From contig JALEZW010000055.1 in NCBI GenBank assembly GCA_022772675.1, positions 1-64,000 of the forward strand: a stretch of 64,000 nt of DNA, given 5' to 3'. Position numbers and translations under genes: made by a program. This document shows, in pieces, positions 15,021 to 24,845 of the stretch (the first letter of the stretch is position 1; every line of letters begins with the position of its first letter). The notes beneath the pieces were generated by a model. The model did no database searches. It saw nothing but the letters and a program-made list of their open reading frames with translations, and was not told the DNA's origin. The stretch comes from Agathobacter sp. (lineage in GTDB: Bacteria; Bacillota; Clostridia; Lachnospirales; Lachnospiraceae).

Positions 15021-17666
15021 GTGTTTGACATGATTACGGTGTATACAGTCAACCATCTGGATCGTGTATCTCCCGTGTTTAACCGTTTTGCACATGATAT
15101 GTTTATGGGAAGCCTGATTATGGAGGTGGGACTTTTCTATGAGTACTGCGTTGTGCTGATCCATAATGACCACGTTAGCAAAAAAAGACTTTGGATGTCC
15201 GTGGTTCCGGTCTGGCTTGCGTGGCTGGGCCTTACGATACTTCCTCTGCGGTATGTTGAGACCCCTAAGGGAAATTATTCGTGGGGGCCGGCAGTGTTTA
15301 CAGTGCATGGAATCGTGGCTGTCTATTTGCTTGGCATCCTTGCGGAAATGGTAATACACTGGAAGAAAGTTGATCCGAAAAAACGTTATGTCATCATTCT
15401 GGCCTACTGTATCCAGCTGATGGTTATTATCTATCAGACTTGTGTTCCGACAGCCCTTGCAAGCAGTATGGTCATAATGCTGATCAACCTGTCCTTTTTC
15501 CTGACGGTGGAAAGTCCCGATATTCTGCTGCTGGAAAAACTCAAGCAGGAAAAAGAGCGTGCAGATATGGCTAATGCTGCAAAATCAGAGTTTTTGTCTA
15601 ACATGTCCCATGAGATCCGCACACCCATGAATGCGATCGTCGGCATGACAGATATTGTTTTGCGGGAAGAGCTGGCTCCCAATGTACGGGAGTATCTGAA
15701 TAATATCAAGAATTCCGGAGATGCATTACTGACCATTATCAATGATATTCTGGATTTTTCCAAAATTGAATCCGGTAAGCTGGAGATTCTTGAGGAAGAA
15801 TATGAGCCCATGTCGATGTTTCATGACCTATCTATGATTTTTCTGAACAGAATCGGTGATAAAGATATTGAGCTCTTGTACGATATTTCACCGTCTATGC
15901 TCACCCGGCTGTGGGGGGATGACCAGCGTATCAGGCAGGTGGTTATCAATCTAATGACAAATGCCATTAAATATACGCAGAGCGGATATGTACGATTAAG
16001 AGTGGAGACAGAGACCATCAGCGATGAAGCTATTAATCTCAAGTTTTCCGTGGAGGATACCGGTCAGGGAATCAGGCAGGAAGACATCGGGAAATTATTC
16101 AATTCTTTCCAGCAGGTTGATACGAAGAAGAATTATAAGAAAGAAGGTACAGGGCTGGGACTTGCCATCTCCAAGCAGTTGGTGGAGCTTATGCATGGTA
16201 CAATCGGAGTGGAAAGCACCTATGGAAAGGGAAGTGTATTCTTCTTTACCATTCCTCAGAAAATCGTTGATGCAGTTCCTGCAGCCAGATTGAAAAACTA
16301 TGAGGCTTTTCAACGCAGTATCGACTACCGCATTAAGAATCAGGCGGTCAGGAGTCAGTTTGAAAAGCTGGCAGCTGCCTACCGAATGGCTCATGTCAAT
16401 AAGTATGGGATTCGGGAGCAAAAGGTGGATTTTCTGATAACGGATGATCTCGCCCAGGTTTCTGAGCAGGAGCGGAAACAGATCAAAAAGTCCGGAGGGA
16501 AGATCTGCCTGCTGCAGAATCCCATGAGGGAAAGTATTTCCGATATTACACTTACCATAATCAATAAACCATTTTACAGCTTAAATTTCTGTCAGCTCAT
16601 CAATGGGGAGGAGCAGGTATTCGTCCGGAATGTGTCTGTGGAGCAGGCATTTACTGCGCCTAAGGCACAGATTCTTGTGGTGGATGATAACAAGATAAAT
16701 GTGAAGGTGGCGAAAGGACTTCTGGCACCGTATCAAATGCAGATTGATGTGGCGGAGGATGGTAAGCAGGCACTGCAGATGGTTCAGCAGAAAAAATATG
16801 ACATGGTTTTCATGGATCATATGATGCCGGTCATGGATGGAATTGAGGCAACAGAAAAAATCAGGGAGATGAAGGGAGCCTGCTATCAGAAGCTGCCAAT
16901 CATTGCACTGTCCGCAAACGCCACCTCCGAGGCAAAAGAAATGTTTGTTCAGGCACAGATGGACGACTTTATCTCAAAGCCTATTCGGGAAAAAGAATTG
17001 GTTGCCTGTATACGGAAATGGCTTCCAGAGGATTTGATTGAGTATGGGGAAAAGGATGGGCAGGATATGGATGTGGAGAAAGATGACCTGCTGAAGATTG
17101 ATGGACTCGATGTGGAGGAGGGAATCAGAAACTGTGGATCTAAGGAATTTTATCTGGAGATTTTGGGAGATTTTTACAGATTGATTGACTCCAAGAGCGA
17201 AAAGCTGATACAATGTGTAGAGGAACATCTGCTCCGTGATTTTACCATTGAAGTCCATGCTCTGAAAAATAATGCCAGAATGATCGGGGCTATGGAATTG
17301 TCCCGTCTGTTTTATCAGATGGAACAGCTCGGTAATGAGGAACAGCAGGAGGAAATCGAAAAGGCGATGCCGGAGCTTTTGGCTCTGTATGGAAGTTACA
17401 AAAATATCCTATCCAAGTATGGGGAAAAACAGGAATCGGAGCAAAAGCAGGTTTCCACAGAAGTCATACGTGAGACGCTTATGAAGCTGCATGATGCAGT
17501 AGATCAGTTTGATCTGGATGCGGCAGATGCCGCTATGAAAGAGTTGGAAACCTATGCACTGCCTGAGGAACTGAAGCCCATGGAAGAACAGCTTCGGGCA
17601 TATGTGGCGGATGTGGCGATGGAGGACATCATGCAGCTGACAGAAAAAATGTGTGAGATATTGTAA
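15021..17666 (+). CDS. Hybrid sensor histidine kinase (receiver and HPt domains)
   Basis: The 881 residues are counted from GTG 15021, the first usable start after the in-frame TAA described at 14867-14897. The open frame extends upstream to 14898 and adds another hydrophobic helix, so the intact protein was probably longer. Domains: several membrane helices (to about residue 160); a His-kinase dimerisation domain SNMSHEIRTPMNAIVGM with the phospho-His near residue 197; an ATPase domain (LMTNAIKYT N-box, DTGQGI, GTGLGLAISKQL); a degenerate receiver-like linker; a true receiver ILVVDDNKINVKVAK with phospho-Asp in MDHMMP near residue 600; and an HPt domain with His in EVHALKNNARMIGA near 747. 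The phosphorelay would then pass to a separate regulator, such as the next gene. Without an efficient start the gene may be poorly expressed. Confidence 0.85.
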   Translation: MFDMITVYTVNHLDRVSPVFNRFAHDMFMGSLIMEVGLFYEYCVVLIHNDHVSKKRLWMSVVPVWLAWLGLTILPLRYVETPKGNYSWGPAVFTVHGIVAVYLLGILAEMVIHWKKVDPKKRYVIILAYCIQLMVIIYQTCVPTALASSMVIMLINLSFFLTVESPDILLLEKLKQEKERADMANAAKSEFLSNMSHEIRTPMNAIVGMTDIVLREELAPNVREYLNNIKNSGDALLTIINDILDFSKIESGKLEILEEEYEPMSMFHDLSMIFLNRIGDKDIELLYDISPSMLTRLWGDDQRIRQVVINLMTNAIKYTQSGYVRLRVETETISDEAINLKFSVEDTGQGIRQEDIGKLFNSFQQVDTKKNYKKEGTGLGLAISKQLVELMHGTIGVESTYGKGSVFFFTIPQKIVDAVPAARLKNYEAFQRSIDYRIKNQAVRSQFEKLAAAYRMAHVNKYGIREQKVDFLITDDLAQVSEQERKQIKKSGGKICLLQNPMRESISDITLTIINKPFYSLNFCQLINGEEQVFVRNVSVEQAFTAPKAQILVVDDNKINVKVAKGLLAPYQMQIDVAEDGKQALQMVQQKKYDMVFMDHMMPVMDGIEATEKIREMKGACYQKLPIIALSANATSEAKEMFVQAQMDDFISKPIREKELVACIRKWLPEDLIEYGEKDGQDMDVEKDDLLKIDGLDVEEGIRNCGSKEFYLEILGDFYRLIDSKSEKLIQCVEEHLLRDFTIEVHALKNNARMIGAMELSRLFYQMEQLGNEEQQEEIEKAMPELLALYGSYKNILSKYGEKQESEQKQVSTEVIRETLMKLHDAVDQFDLDAADAAMKELETYALPEELKPMEEQLRAYVADVAMEDIMQLTEKMCEIL

Positions 17667-17708
17667 AGAAACCCGGAAAATGGCATACAAAGGAGAGGAA
17701 ATCAAGGT

Positions 17709-18470
17709 ATGGAATATAAGCAGGAAATACTGATTGTGGCAGAAAAAACAGGTTTTTTATCGAGGGCAATCGCTGAACAGCTGGAAAAATATGGTTATGA
17801 GGTGACATTAACGGAATTGGACATGCAGAAGCTGTTTGAGGTGCAGGAATCCGTTGAAGCTGTTCTTCTTTATGTAGAAAATGAAATCCAGTCTTATACC
17901 CAGGAGATTTTGTATCTGCGGGATAAGGTAGTGGAAGAGGATACTCCTGTGTTTTTTATAGGTGAAGATATTCGGGGGCTTCGGGGAATCATTCCGGAAC
18001 ATATTATCAAGGAATTTTTTGAAAGGCCTGTCGATGTAAAAGTATCTGCAAAAAAGATAGACAGCTATCTCAAGCTTTACGGAAAGCATGTAAAGAAAAA
18101 AATTCTTGTGGTGGATGATTCCGGTGCGGTGCTTCGGAGTGTAAAGGCGTGGCTGGAGGAAAAATACCAGGTGATTCTTGCCAATTCCGGTGCAATGGCA
18201 ATCAAGTATCTGGCAACAAACCGTCCGGATCTTGTTCTGCTGGATTATGAAATGCCTGTGGTGGATGGTCGGCAGGTACTGGAGATGATGCGGACCGAAA
18301 TGGAGTTCAGCAATATACCGGTGATTTTTCTGACCAGTAAAAATGATAAGGAAAGCATAATGAAGGTTATGGAGTTAAAGCCAGAGGGATATATTCTGAA
18401 AAGCACGCCGCCGAAGCAGATTCTTCAGGAGATTGACATTTTTTTAACCGGGATGGATTTTAAAAAGTGA
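17709..18470 (+). CDS. Response regulator, pseudo-receiver plus receiver
   Basis: The 253-residue protein has no DNA-binding domain. The C-terminal half is a standard receiver: KKILVVDDSGAVLRSV, phospho-Asp in LVLLDYEMPVVDG, the Thr/Ser of VIFLTSKND and the Lys of GYILKSTPPKQ. The N-terminal half (ILIVAEKTGFLSRAIAEQL onward) has the same fold-like pattern but lacks the phospho-Asp, so it is likely a dimerisation or interaction module. It follows the hybrid kinase by 42 bases and precedes a terminator, so it is the probable partner in the phosphorelay. The output must be through protein contacts. Confidence 0.85.
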   Translation: MEYKQEILIVAEKTGFLSRAIAEQLEKYGYEVTLTELDMQKLFEVQESVEAVLLYVENEIQSYTQEILYLRDKVVEEDTPVFFIGEDIRGLRGIIPEHIIKEFFERPVDVKVSAKKIDSYLKLYGKHVKKKILVVDDSGAVLRSVKAWLEEKYQVILANSGAMAIKYLATNRPDLVLLDYEMPVVDGRQVLEMMRTEMEFSNIPVIFLTSKNDKESIMKVMELKPEGYILKSTPPKQILQEIDIFLTGMDFKK

Positions 18471-18484
18471 AAATCATGGTATGC

Positions 18485-18530
18485 AAATGTCAGAAAGTAT
18501 AGTAAGATATATTTATCTGACATTTTTATT
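18485..18530 (+). terminator. Terminator after the response regulator
   Basis: AAATGTCAGA and TCTGACATTT form a 10-bp stem around an AT-rich loop, followed by a T-rich tail. It separates the kinase-regulator pair from the chemoreceptor. Confidence 0.7.
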
Positions 18531-18589
18531 ATAAGGAAGATGATTAAAAAGAAAATTAAGTGACGGAAGCAAATGAGGAGGACTGGGGT

Positions 18590-20584
18590 ATGAGGACAAA
18601 AACAACAAACATCGTGCAGCCGGAAAATGAGGGGTTAAGCAGCAGAATCGGGAGGACATTTGCAACCATTCTGCGCCGTACACTTATTATCGTCTGTATG
18701 GAGTCAGTATTAATCAGCGGAATTTTGGCGGTTTTGTATATGCTGAAAGAAAACCAGAGTTCTGTGGTGGAGTATACACAGGAAGTGGATCAGGACATGC
18801 AGAGCAAGGTCAGTATGGTGGAGGCGATTGCATCCGGCATCAGCAGTGGAACCATTCAGGATAAAGAAGCGGTGCTGGCTTATGTGGATGCCATGGTAGG
18901 CATGGATGATCAGATTTCTGCTGTATACAGCTGTTATGATGAGAATGTGACGGTTATGAGTGGCGGCTGGGAGCCGCCGGCTGACTTTGTTGTAACCGAC
19001 AGAGCGTGGTATAAGGGAGCGCAGGCGAATCCGGATGAGGTATATATTTCAGAACCCTATGTGGATGAGAAGACCGGCGGAATCTGCATTACTCTGTCAA
19101 AGGCTACCTGCAAAGACGGAAAAGTTGCCGGTGTTGTGGGAATGGATATGTATATGGACAGTCTGGTTTCCGTGATTGAGAAGAGCTTTAAGTCCAACAG
19201 CTATGTTTTTCTGACAACAGCAGAGGGAACGGTACTGGTGCATCCAAATAGTGACTATGCGCTGACAGCGGACACGACACCCACTGTAAAAGAAATTAAT
19301 TCAGGCAGATATCAGCCGATGATGAAGGGGGATTTAAAGACAAAGCTGTTTTTTGATTATAAGGGAGGCATCAAGTTTGGCGTTGGGGATACATCAGGTG
19401 TGACGGGCTGGAAAGTGATATCCGTGCAGCCGGTGTACTCGCTTCTTATCTTTCTTGCCATTATTATTGTTTTGAATGGAATTATCTGTGTTGTTATGAT
19501 TTCCATTACCCAGAAAGACACCAGAGTAAAAATCGGCGGGCTGTTTAAGCCGTTAGAGTCTATCAGTGGAAAAATGACACAGGTAGCCCAGGGAAATCTT
19601 TCCGTTGTATTTGATGAGGAAAAGAATTCTGCGGAGATTGCCAGACTGACTGATTCCATCAATGAGACCATTGCCAGCTTAAAATTCTATATTGACCGGA
19701 TTTCCGATACGGTTACAGCAATTTCTGATAAGGATCTGACGGTTACGGTTGACGGAGAATTTAAAGGAAGTTATGTGCAGATCAAGGAAGCCCTTGAGAG
19801 TATTGTCGGTAATCTGAACGATTCTTTCCACCAGATCGGAGAGGAGACTAAGAGCGTATTAGAATTTGCGGATAAACTGGCGGAAACGACAGAGAGTGTG
19901 GCACAGAGTGCCACCATGCAGAATGAAGCGGTTCTTCACGTGTCAGAGGATATGGCAAACCTGACAGAACAGACCAGACAGATTACAGAACATGCAGTCA
20001 GCGTAAGGGATAATGCCGAGACTACAAAGGAACATCTGGAAACCGGAAATCAGGAGATGGCAGAACTGGTAACGGCAATGGAAAGCATAGACCGCTGTTA
20101 TAGTGAGATTGCGGGATTTGTGGGAGAAATTCAGAGTATTGCATCCCAGACCAACATGCTTTCCTTAAATGCCTCCATTGAGGCAGCCCGGGCAGGGGAA
20201 GCAGGAAAAGGCTTTGCAGTTGTTGCAGATGAGATCAGTGCCCTTGCGGATTCCAGCCAGAAAGCAAGTCAGAATATCCACAAGCTGATTCAGGAGTCCA
20301 TGGATGCGGTCTCCACAGGAAAAGAACTGGTGACAGCAACATCAGATACGATTCAGCAGGGTATGAAGGATTCCGTTCTTTCCAAGCAGCATATGGATGA
20401 AATCGTTGATTTTGTAGAGAAACAGCAGCAGGCAATCGAGGATGTGAACGAAGAGTTAAAGGAGGTTGCAAAGGCAGTAGAAAACAATGCGGCTAGTGCA
20501 CAGGAAAATACTGCCATCAGCCAGCAGTTAAATGAATGTGCCCAGAGTTTAAGACAGATGGCAAATTCCTTTACCCTGCGGTGA
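18590..20584 (+). CDS. Methyl-accepting chemotaxis protein, double-Cache type
   Basis: The 664-residue protein starts at ATG 18590 behind GAGGAGG; a GTG 30 bases earlier is in frame but unlikely. Structure: a first membrane helix near residue 25-50; a large extracellular Cache domain (about 50-280, with [21 protein letters not shown] and [18 protein letters not shown], as in dCache_1); a second helix ([20 protein letters not shown]); two HAMP-like stretches; and a signalling coil whose tip reads [19 protein letters not shown]. dCache receptors commonly sense amino acids or other small metabolites. It follows the kinase/regulator pair but has its own leader. Confidence 0.92.
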   Translation: MRTKTTNIVQPENEGLSSRIGRTFATILRRTLIIVCMESVLISGILAVLYMLKENQSSVVEYTQEVDQDMQSKVSMVEAIASGISSGTIQDKEAVLAYVDAMVGMDDQISAVYSCYDENVTVMSGGWEPPADFVVTDRAWYKGAQANPDEVYISEPYVDEKTGGICITLSKATCKDGKVAGVVGMDMYMDSLVSVIEKSFKSNSYVFLTTAEGTVLVHPNSDYALTADTTPTVKEINSGRYQPMMKGDLKTKLFFDYKGGIKFGVGDTSGVTGWKVISVQPVYSLLIFLAIIIVLNGIICVVMISITQKDTRVKIGGLFKPLESISGKMTQVAQGNLSVVFDEEKNSAEIARLTDSINETIASLKFYIDRISDTVTAISDKDLTVTVDGEFKGSYVQIKEALESIVGNLNDSFHQIGEETKSVLEFADKLAETTESVAQSATMQNEAVLHVSEDMANLTEQTRQITEHAVSVRDNAETTKEHLETGNQEMAELVTAMESIDRCYSEIAGFVGEIQSIASQTNMLSLNASIEAARAGEAGKGFAVVADEISALADSSQKASQNIHKLIQESMDAVSTGKELVTATSDTIQQGMKDSVLSKQHMDEIVDFVEKQQQAIEDVNEELKEVAKAVENNAASAQENTAISQQLNECAQSLRQMANSFTLR

Positions 20585-20654
20585 TATCATAATGGAACAT
20601 CTTCCCCCAAACAGAGTATACTAAAATGGAATGGGAAGAAAGCAGGAAACAAAA

Positions 20655-21923
20655 ATGAAAGAATTATATCCGGGCGATCAGGGAACCATGGTTATGTATC
20701 TGCAGCTGGCACTCAAAAGAGCAGGGCGGCAGCTGGCAATTGATGGAATATTTGGTCCAAAAACCTGTGAAGCTCTGGAGAAATTTATGGGCAGCGACGG
20801 GAAATGCGCGGTAAAAGACGCAGAGTGGAACCGTTTGCTGCCCTATTTACGTGGATATACGATGCATACCGTAAAAGAAGGGGATACGCTCTGGAAAATC
20901 GCAAAGATGCATGGCACCTCTGTGGATGCCATTACAGAAGCAAATCCGGGTATTCAGGAAAAACAGATGAACGTTAGCAGCACGATTGTGGTGCCTTTTG
21001 CATTTGAACTGGTAACAGAGGAGGTCCCATACTCTTCCCTGCTGGTGGGATGGATCATAGAGGGGCTTCAGGCCCGGTATCCGTATCTGCAGTCTGGAAG
21101 CATTGGTAGAAGTGTGATGGGGGAACCTATCTGGTTCCTGCGTCTGGGAAATGGACCTATGGAAGTCTGTTATAATGCCTCTTTTCATGCCAACGAGAAT
21201 ATTACGACACCGGTGCTGTTAAAATTTGCGGAGCAGCTGCTGAGGGCATATGCAATGGAAGATACCTATGAAGAAGTATATCCGGAGCATCTGTTTGAAG
21301 AATTTTCTCTGTTTCTCATACCCCTTGTCAATCCGGATGGGGTAGATCTGGTGAACGGACTGTTAGAGGAAGGTTTTTTTTACCGCCGGGCACTTCGGAT
21401 TGCACAGGATTTCCCGGAAATTCCTTTTCCAAATGGATGGAAGGCAAACCTCCAGGGGGTAGATTTGAACCTTCAGTTTCCGGCAGGGTGGGAGATGGCA
21501 AAAAAAATCAAGTATGAACAGGGCTACGACCGCCCGGCTCCCCGGGATTACGTCGGAATGACACCCCTCAGCACGCCGGAGAGCATTGCAGTATATGAGT
21601 TTACGAGAAACCATGATTTTCTTCTGATTCTTGCCTACCATACCCAGGGAGAGGTAATCTACTGGAAATACCTTGATTATGAACCGGAGAATTCCAGACG
21701 GATTGGGGAATATTTTGCACAGGTAAGCGGTTACCGGCTGGAAGAAACACCGTCGGAATCCGGCTATGCAGGGTATAAGGACTGGTTTATTAAGGAATAT
21801 ATAAGACCGGGGTATACCATTGAGGCAGGACTTGGAATCAATCCGCTTCCGATGGAACAGTTTCCGCAGATATATAAGGACAATGTGGGAATATTAATCG
21901 GTGGCATGACCATGCTGGAATAA
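20655..21923 (+). CDS. M14 carboxypeptidase with peptidoglycan-binding and LysM domains
   Basis: The 422-residue protein starts at ATG 20655, 7-8 bases after AGCAGGAAAC; ATG 20631 in the same frame has no good site. An N-terminal peptidoglycan-binding repeat (YPGDQGTMVMYLQLAL, IDGIFGPKTCEALEKF) is followed by one LysM domain (HTVKEGDTLWKIAKMHGTSV). The rest is an M14 zinc peptidase: zinc ligands in SFHANE (His, Glu) and later AYHTQGEVIYW, and a C-terminal Glu in YTIEAGLG. This is the pattern of gamma-D-glutamyl-meso-diaminopimelate peptidase I, a spore or cell-wall hydrolase. No signal peptide is visible, so it may act in the mother cell or forespore, or leave by another route. Confidence 0.88.
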   Translation: MKELYPGDQGTMVMYLQLALKRAGRQLAIDGIFGPKTCEALEKFMGSDGKCAVKDAEWNRLLPYLRGYTMHTVKEGDTLWKIAKMHGTSVDAITEANPGIQEKQMNVSSTIVVPFAFELVTEEVPYSSLLVGWIIEGLQARYPYLQSGSIGRSVMGEPIWFLRLGNGPMEVCYNASFHANENITTPVLLKFAEQLLRAYAMEDTYEEVYPEHLFEEFSLFLIPLVNPDGVDLVNGLLEEGFFYRRALRIAQDFPEIPFPNGWKANLQGVDLNLQFPAGWEMAKKIKYEQGYDRPAPRDYVGMTPLSTPESIAVYEFTRNHDFLLILAYHTQGEVIYWKYLDYEPENSRRIGEYFAQVSGYRLEETPSESGYAGYKDWFIKEYIRPGYTIEAGLGINPLPMEQFPQIYKDNVGILIGGMTMLE

Positions 21924-21931
21924 ATAAAAAT

Positions 21932-21965
21932 AAAACAGGCAGGGGAAAATCACTCTGCCTGTTTT
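21932..21965. terminator. Bidirectional terminator between convergent genes
   Basis: AAAACAGGCAG pairs with CTGCCTGTTTT around a 12-base loop. It is T-rich on one side and A-rich on the other, so it can end both the M14 peptidase and the NYN gene; it overlaps the last codons of the latter. Confidence 0.8.
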
Positions 21966-22681
21966 GCTGTCTGGTATTCTTCATATATTTTTTTGATACG
22001 GTTATAGATGGAACTGCCCTGGTTATTGTCAAATGCTTTGATCAGTGTATTATTTAATTCAAGCTTGGAAGGACACTCATCTACGGCCTTATAGATGCTG
22101 GTATATTTGCCGGCCGGAAGCTTTTCCTCCTTTAAAACAGTGCGGAGCTTCTTACGGAAGTTTTCCGGCAGTTTCCGGGACTGGGCTGCAGTTTCCGGAA
22201 TTTTTGGTTTCTCTTTATTTTCGGAAGCCATCGGTTGTTCTTTCTGCTTGGAAATCACAGGGCTTTTCTTTTTTTTCTTCTTCTTTTTCTTTACAGAAGG
22301 GGGTTCATTTCCTGCCTTCCCGTCGGATACTGCAATACTTGGGCAACGACAGATTATCAGATTCCGTTCCGTCCAGAAATCCACGATGCTGTCATAGCCG
22401 GTATCATTGGTGATGAGATAAACAGGTCCCTTTTCGCCCTGCCCAATCAGATATCCCAGATAAGTAGCCAGCTGGAAATCCAGATAATTTTTGGCTGTCT
22501 TATGGGTTTCGATATATTCAATCTTTGCTTTGGAGGCCATCATTTCCACATGGGTATCAAAGGGAATGGAGCGGATGCTGTCCCCGTAAAAAATAATCAC
22601 ATGGTCGGTTTCTTTTAACATTTTTATATTGGTAACGCCATCATTATGGACATTTTCATAATCTACCAGATAAATTCCCAT
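21950..22681 (-). CDS. NYN/PIN-like domain protein with polylysine linker
   Basis: The 243-residue protein starts at the Met of MGIYLVDYENVHNDG, preceded on the minus strand by AAGAGGAT. The N-terminal half is a NYN-like nuclease fold: VDYENVHNDG (acidic residues of the active site), HVIIFYGDSIRSIPF, the segment KNYLDFQLATYLGYLIG and LITNDTGYDSIVDF, whose Asp residues would bind metal. It lies close to bacterial NYN/PIN RNases. A linker of nine consecutive Lys then leads to a C-terminal helical region (ENFRKKLRTVLKEEKLPAGK...). The basic linker suggests RNA or DNA contact. Its target is unknown. Confidence 0.75.
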   Translation of the reverse strand: MGIYLVDYENVHNDGVTNIKMLKETDHVIIFYGDSIRSIPFDTHVEMMASKAKIEYIETHKTAKNYLDFQLATYLGYLIGQGEKGPVYLITNDTGYDSIVDFWTERNLIICRCPSIAVSDGKAGNEPPSVKKKKKKKKKSPVISKQKEQPMASENKEKPKIPETAAQSRKLPENFRKKLRTVLKEEKLPAGKYTSIYKAVDECPSKLELNNTLIKAFDNNQGSSIYNRIKKIYEEYQTAKQAE

Positions 22682-22742
22682 AGTATCCTCTTTTCCGAAA
22701 GGCTGATTTCTCTTTTTTAACGTTGTCATTATACGTCAAATC

Positions 22743-22813
22743 CATGAAATTGGCAAGGTTTCTCATGAAATGGGAAAAGCAGTATTGACGTATTATTGTG
22801 AAAATGCTACAAT
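22743..22813 (+). promoter_or_regulatory. Sigma-A promoter with upstream direct repeats
   Basis: TTGACG (22785-22790) and TACAAT (22808-22813) are 17 bases apart. Upstream, CATGAAATTGG and CATGAAATGGG are direct repeats 21 bases apart (two helical turns), a likely activator or repressor site for the chemoreceptor gene at 22868. Confidence 0.65.
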
Positions 22814-22867
22814 AATAGTAGATTTTTTGGTAAATTATAGTCATTATAGACAATGGAGGGAAAGACT

Positions 22868-24649
22868 ATGAAAAATCTAAAAGTAAAGGTAAAATTAAAC
22901 TTAATTCTTGCACTGGTCATTATCATTGTGGCAGTTGCCAGTTTTTTTTCTGTTGAAAACATGAATCTTGTCAAAAACCGGGCACTGAAAAGCATGGATG
23001 CTTCCACACGGACAAGTTACGACTCTTCCATTAAAGAACAGGTGGATTCGGTGCTTTCTCTGTTGAATGAGATGAATGAAGAGGTTAAGGCAGGAAAATA
23101 TACATTGGATGAGGCAAAAGAGATTGCAGCAGATGAAGTACGGCAGATGAGATATGGAGATTCCGGCTATTTCTGGGTTGATCAGTCGGATGGAACCAAT
23201 GTGGTTCTGCTGGGCAGTGAAACTGAGGGGACAAATCGTATGGAAACCAAGGATGCTGACGGATATCAGATGGTGAAGGAAATTATCCGTGTAGCGGTAG
23301 AAGATGGTGGCGGATATACGGATTATGTGTTCCCCAAGGAGGGAGAGACAGAGCCTTCTCCAAAACGGTCCTACAGTGCATATTTTGAACCATTTGACTG
23401 GGTGGTGGGAACCGGAAATTACACCGATTACATTGATGATCAGATTGCTGCAACAGATAAAGAATTTTCTGATTATACATTGAAAAGGACAACCATGCTT
23501 GTTGTATCATGTATCCTTCTCCTTGTAATCATTGCAGTACTTATTGTTGTTATTATCGTGGATATTTCAAAGGCATTACAGGAGGTTTCCAAAGATATTG
23601 AACAGATTGCAGAGGGAAATTTTGCAGTGGAGATCAAGAAATCTCTTGTATCACGAAAAGACGATTTTGGACAGCTGGCGTCTACGGTAGAGAGGATGAG
23701 ACAGGCCGTTCGTGGGCTGCTTGCAAATGTGAAGTCTGAGACAGAAAATATTGATGCTGTTGTTGAGGACATTGGCCAGACAGTCTCTTCCCTGAATGGT
23801 GAGATTGAGGATGTATCTGCTACCACAGAACAGCTGGCCGCCAGTACAGAGGAGACTGCCGCTTCGGCAGAACAGATTAACGGCATGACGCAGCAGATGG
23901 ATGGTGCGGCAAGGGAAATTGCACAGCGTGCACAGGATGGTGCAGAGGAAGCTGAAAATATTCATAGACGTGCGGAGAAGATAAAGCAGGATACCATTCT
24001 AAGCAGGGAAAAGACCTCTGAGATGTTGGCAGTGATCAGAGGCAGCCTGGAACAGGCACTGGAAGATGCCAAGGTTGTAGACCAGATTGGAGTATTGGCA
24101 GAGTCTATTCTGAATATTACAGGACAGACGAATCTTCTGGCACTCAATGCCTCTATTGAAGCGGCCCGGGCCGGGGAGGCAGGCAAGGGATTTGCCGTTG
24201 TGGCTGATGAAATCCGGGATCTGGCGGAACAGTCCAAAGAGGCAGTTTCCAATATTCAGGCAGTGACAGGGAATGTGAATGCTGCAGTGGGAAATCTGAC
24301 ATCCTATTCGAACCAGCTGCTTAACTTCGTGGATACGGATATTGTGGAAAGCTTTAACCAGTTTGAAAAGATGGCTGATGATTATAATATGGATGCTACA
24401 AAAATTAGTGAGCTGGTATCCGATTTTAGTGCGGCATCTGAGGAACTGGCGGCCTCCATCAGTAATGTTATGGAGGCAATTGACGGTATTTCCTCTGCCT
24501 CTAATGACAGTGCTGCAGGCACGACAAATATTGCCCAGAAGACCGTCTCTATTGCCAGCGGTTCGGCAGATGTCATGCAGAGGGCAAAGCACGCAGAGAG
24601 TTCTGCGGAGGAACTGAAGAAAAATGTGAATTGTTTTGTGATTGATTAA
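22868..24649 (+). CDS. Methyl-accepting chemotaxis protein, sCache_2 type
   Basis: The 593-residue protein starts at ATG 22868; GGAGGGA overlaps an in-frame ATG at 22853. It has two membrane helices (about 7-27 and 205-230) around an sCache_2-like sensor with the typical [28 protein letters not shown] and [23 protein letters not shown] domain and a signalling coil follow, with tip [20 protein letters not shown]. sCache_2 sensors often bind short carboxylates or related compounds. The gene is monocistronic: its own promoter lies upstream and a strong terminator follows. It is the third chemoreceptor in the window, with no che genes beside it. Confidence 0.93.
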   Translation: MKNLKVKVKLNLILALVIIIVAVASFFSVENMNLVKNRALKSMDASTRTSYDSSIKEQVDSVLSLLNEMNEEVKAGKYTLDEAKEIAADEVRQMRYGDSGYFWVDQSDGTNVVLLGSETEGTNRMETKDADGYQMVKEIIRVAVEDGGGYTDYVFPKEGETEPSPKRSYSAYFEPFDWVVGTGNYTDYIDDQIAATDKEFSDYTLKRTTMLVVSCILLLVIIAVLIVVIIVDISKALQEVSKDIEQIAEGNFAVEIKKSLVSRKDDFGQLASTVERMRQAVRGLLANVKSETENIDAVVEDIGQTVSSLNGEIEDVSATTEQLAASTEETAASAEQINGMTQQMDGAAREIAQRAQDGAEEAENIHRRAEKIKQDTILSREKTSEMLAVIRGSLEQALEDAKVVDQIGVLAESILNITGQTNLLALNASIEAARAGEAGKGFAVVADEIRDLAEQSKEAVSNIQAVTGNVNAAVGNLTSYSNQLLNFVDTDIVESFNQFEKMADDYNMDATKISELVSDFSAASEELAASISNVMEAIDGISSASNDSAAGTTNIAQKTVSIASGSADVMQRAKHAESSAEELKKNVNCFVID

Positions 24650-24665
24650 TTGCAAAAAATACATA

Positions 24666-24711
24666 AACTACCGCTTTTTCCATTGTAAAATTGGAAAAGT
24701 GGTAGTTTTTT
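24666..24711 (+). terminator. Terminator after the chemoreceptor
   Basis: A long imperfect stem (AACTACC...CCA / TTGG...GGTAGTT) is followed by TTTTTT. This is a classic rho-independent terminator. Confidence 0.85.
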
Positions 24712-24845
24712 GTTGGGCCGTGTTCACAAAAATAACACAAATATTCCATGATTTACACACCGGTATGACATAAAATGTATAGGTAGAATTGTAAAAGTGA
24801 AATGTGTACAAAGCAGTTCACATCAGTAAAAAGGAGGGGCATTCC

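Noticed and set aside
22200..22330. Frameshift in the polylysine part of the NYN gene
   Set aside because: The frame is open on both sides and the run mixes AAA and AAG codons, so it is probably real coding sequence.
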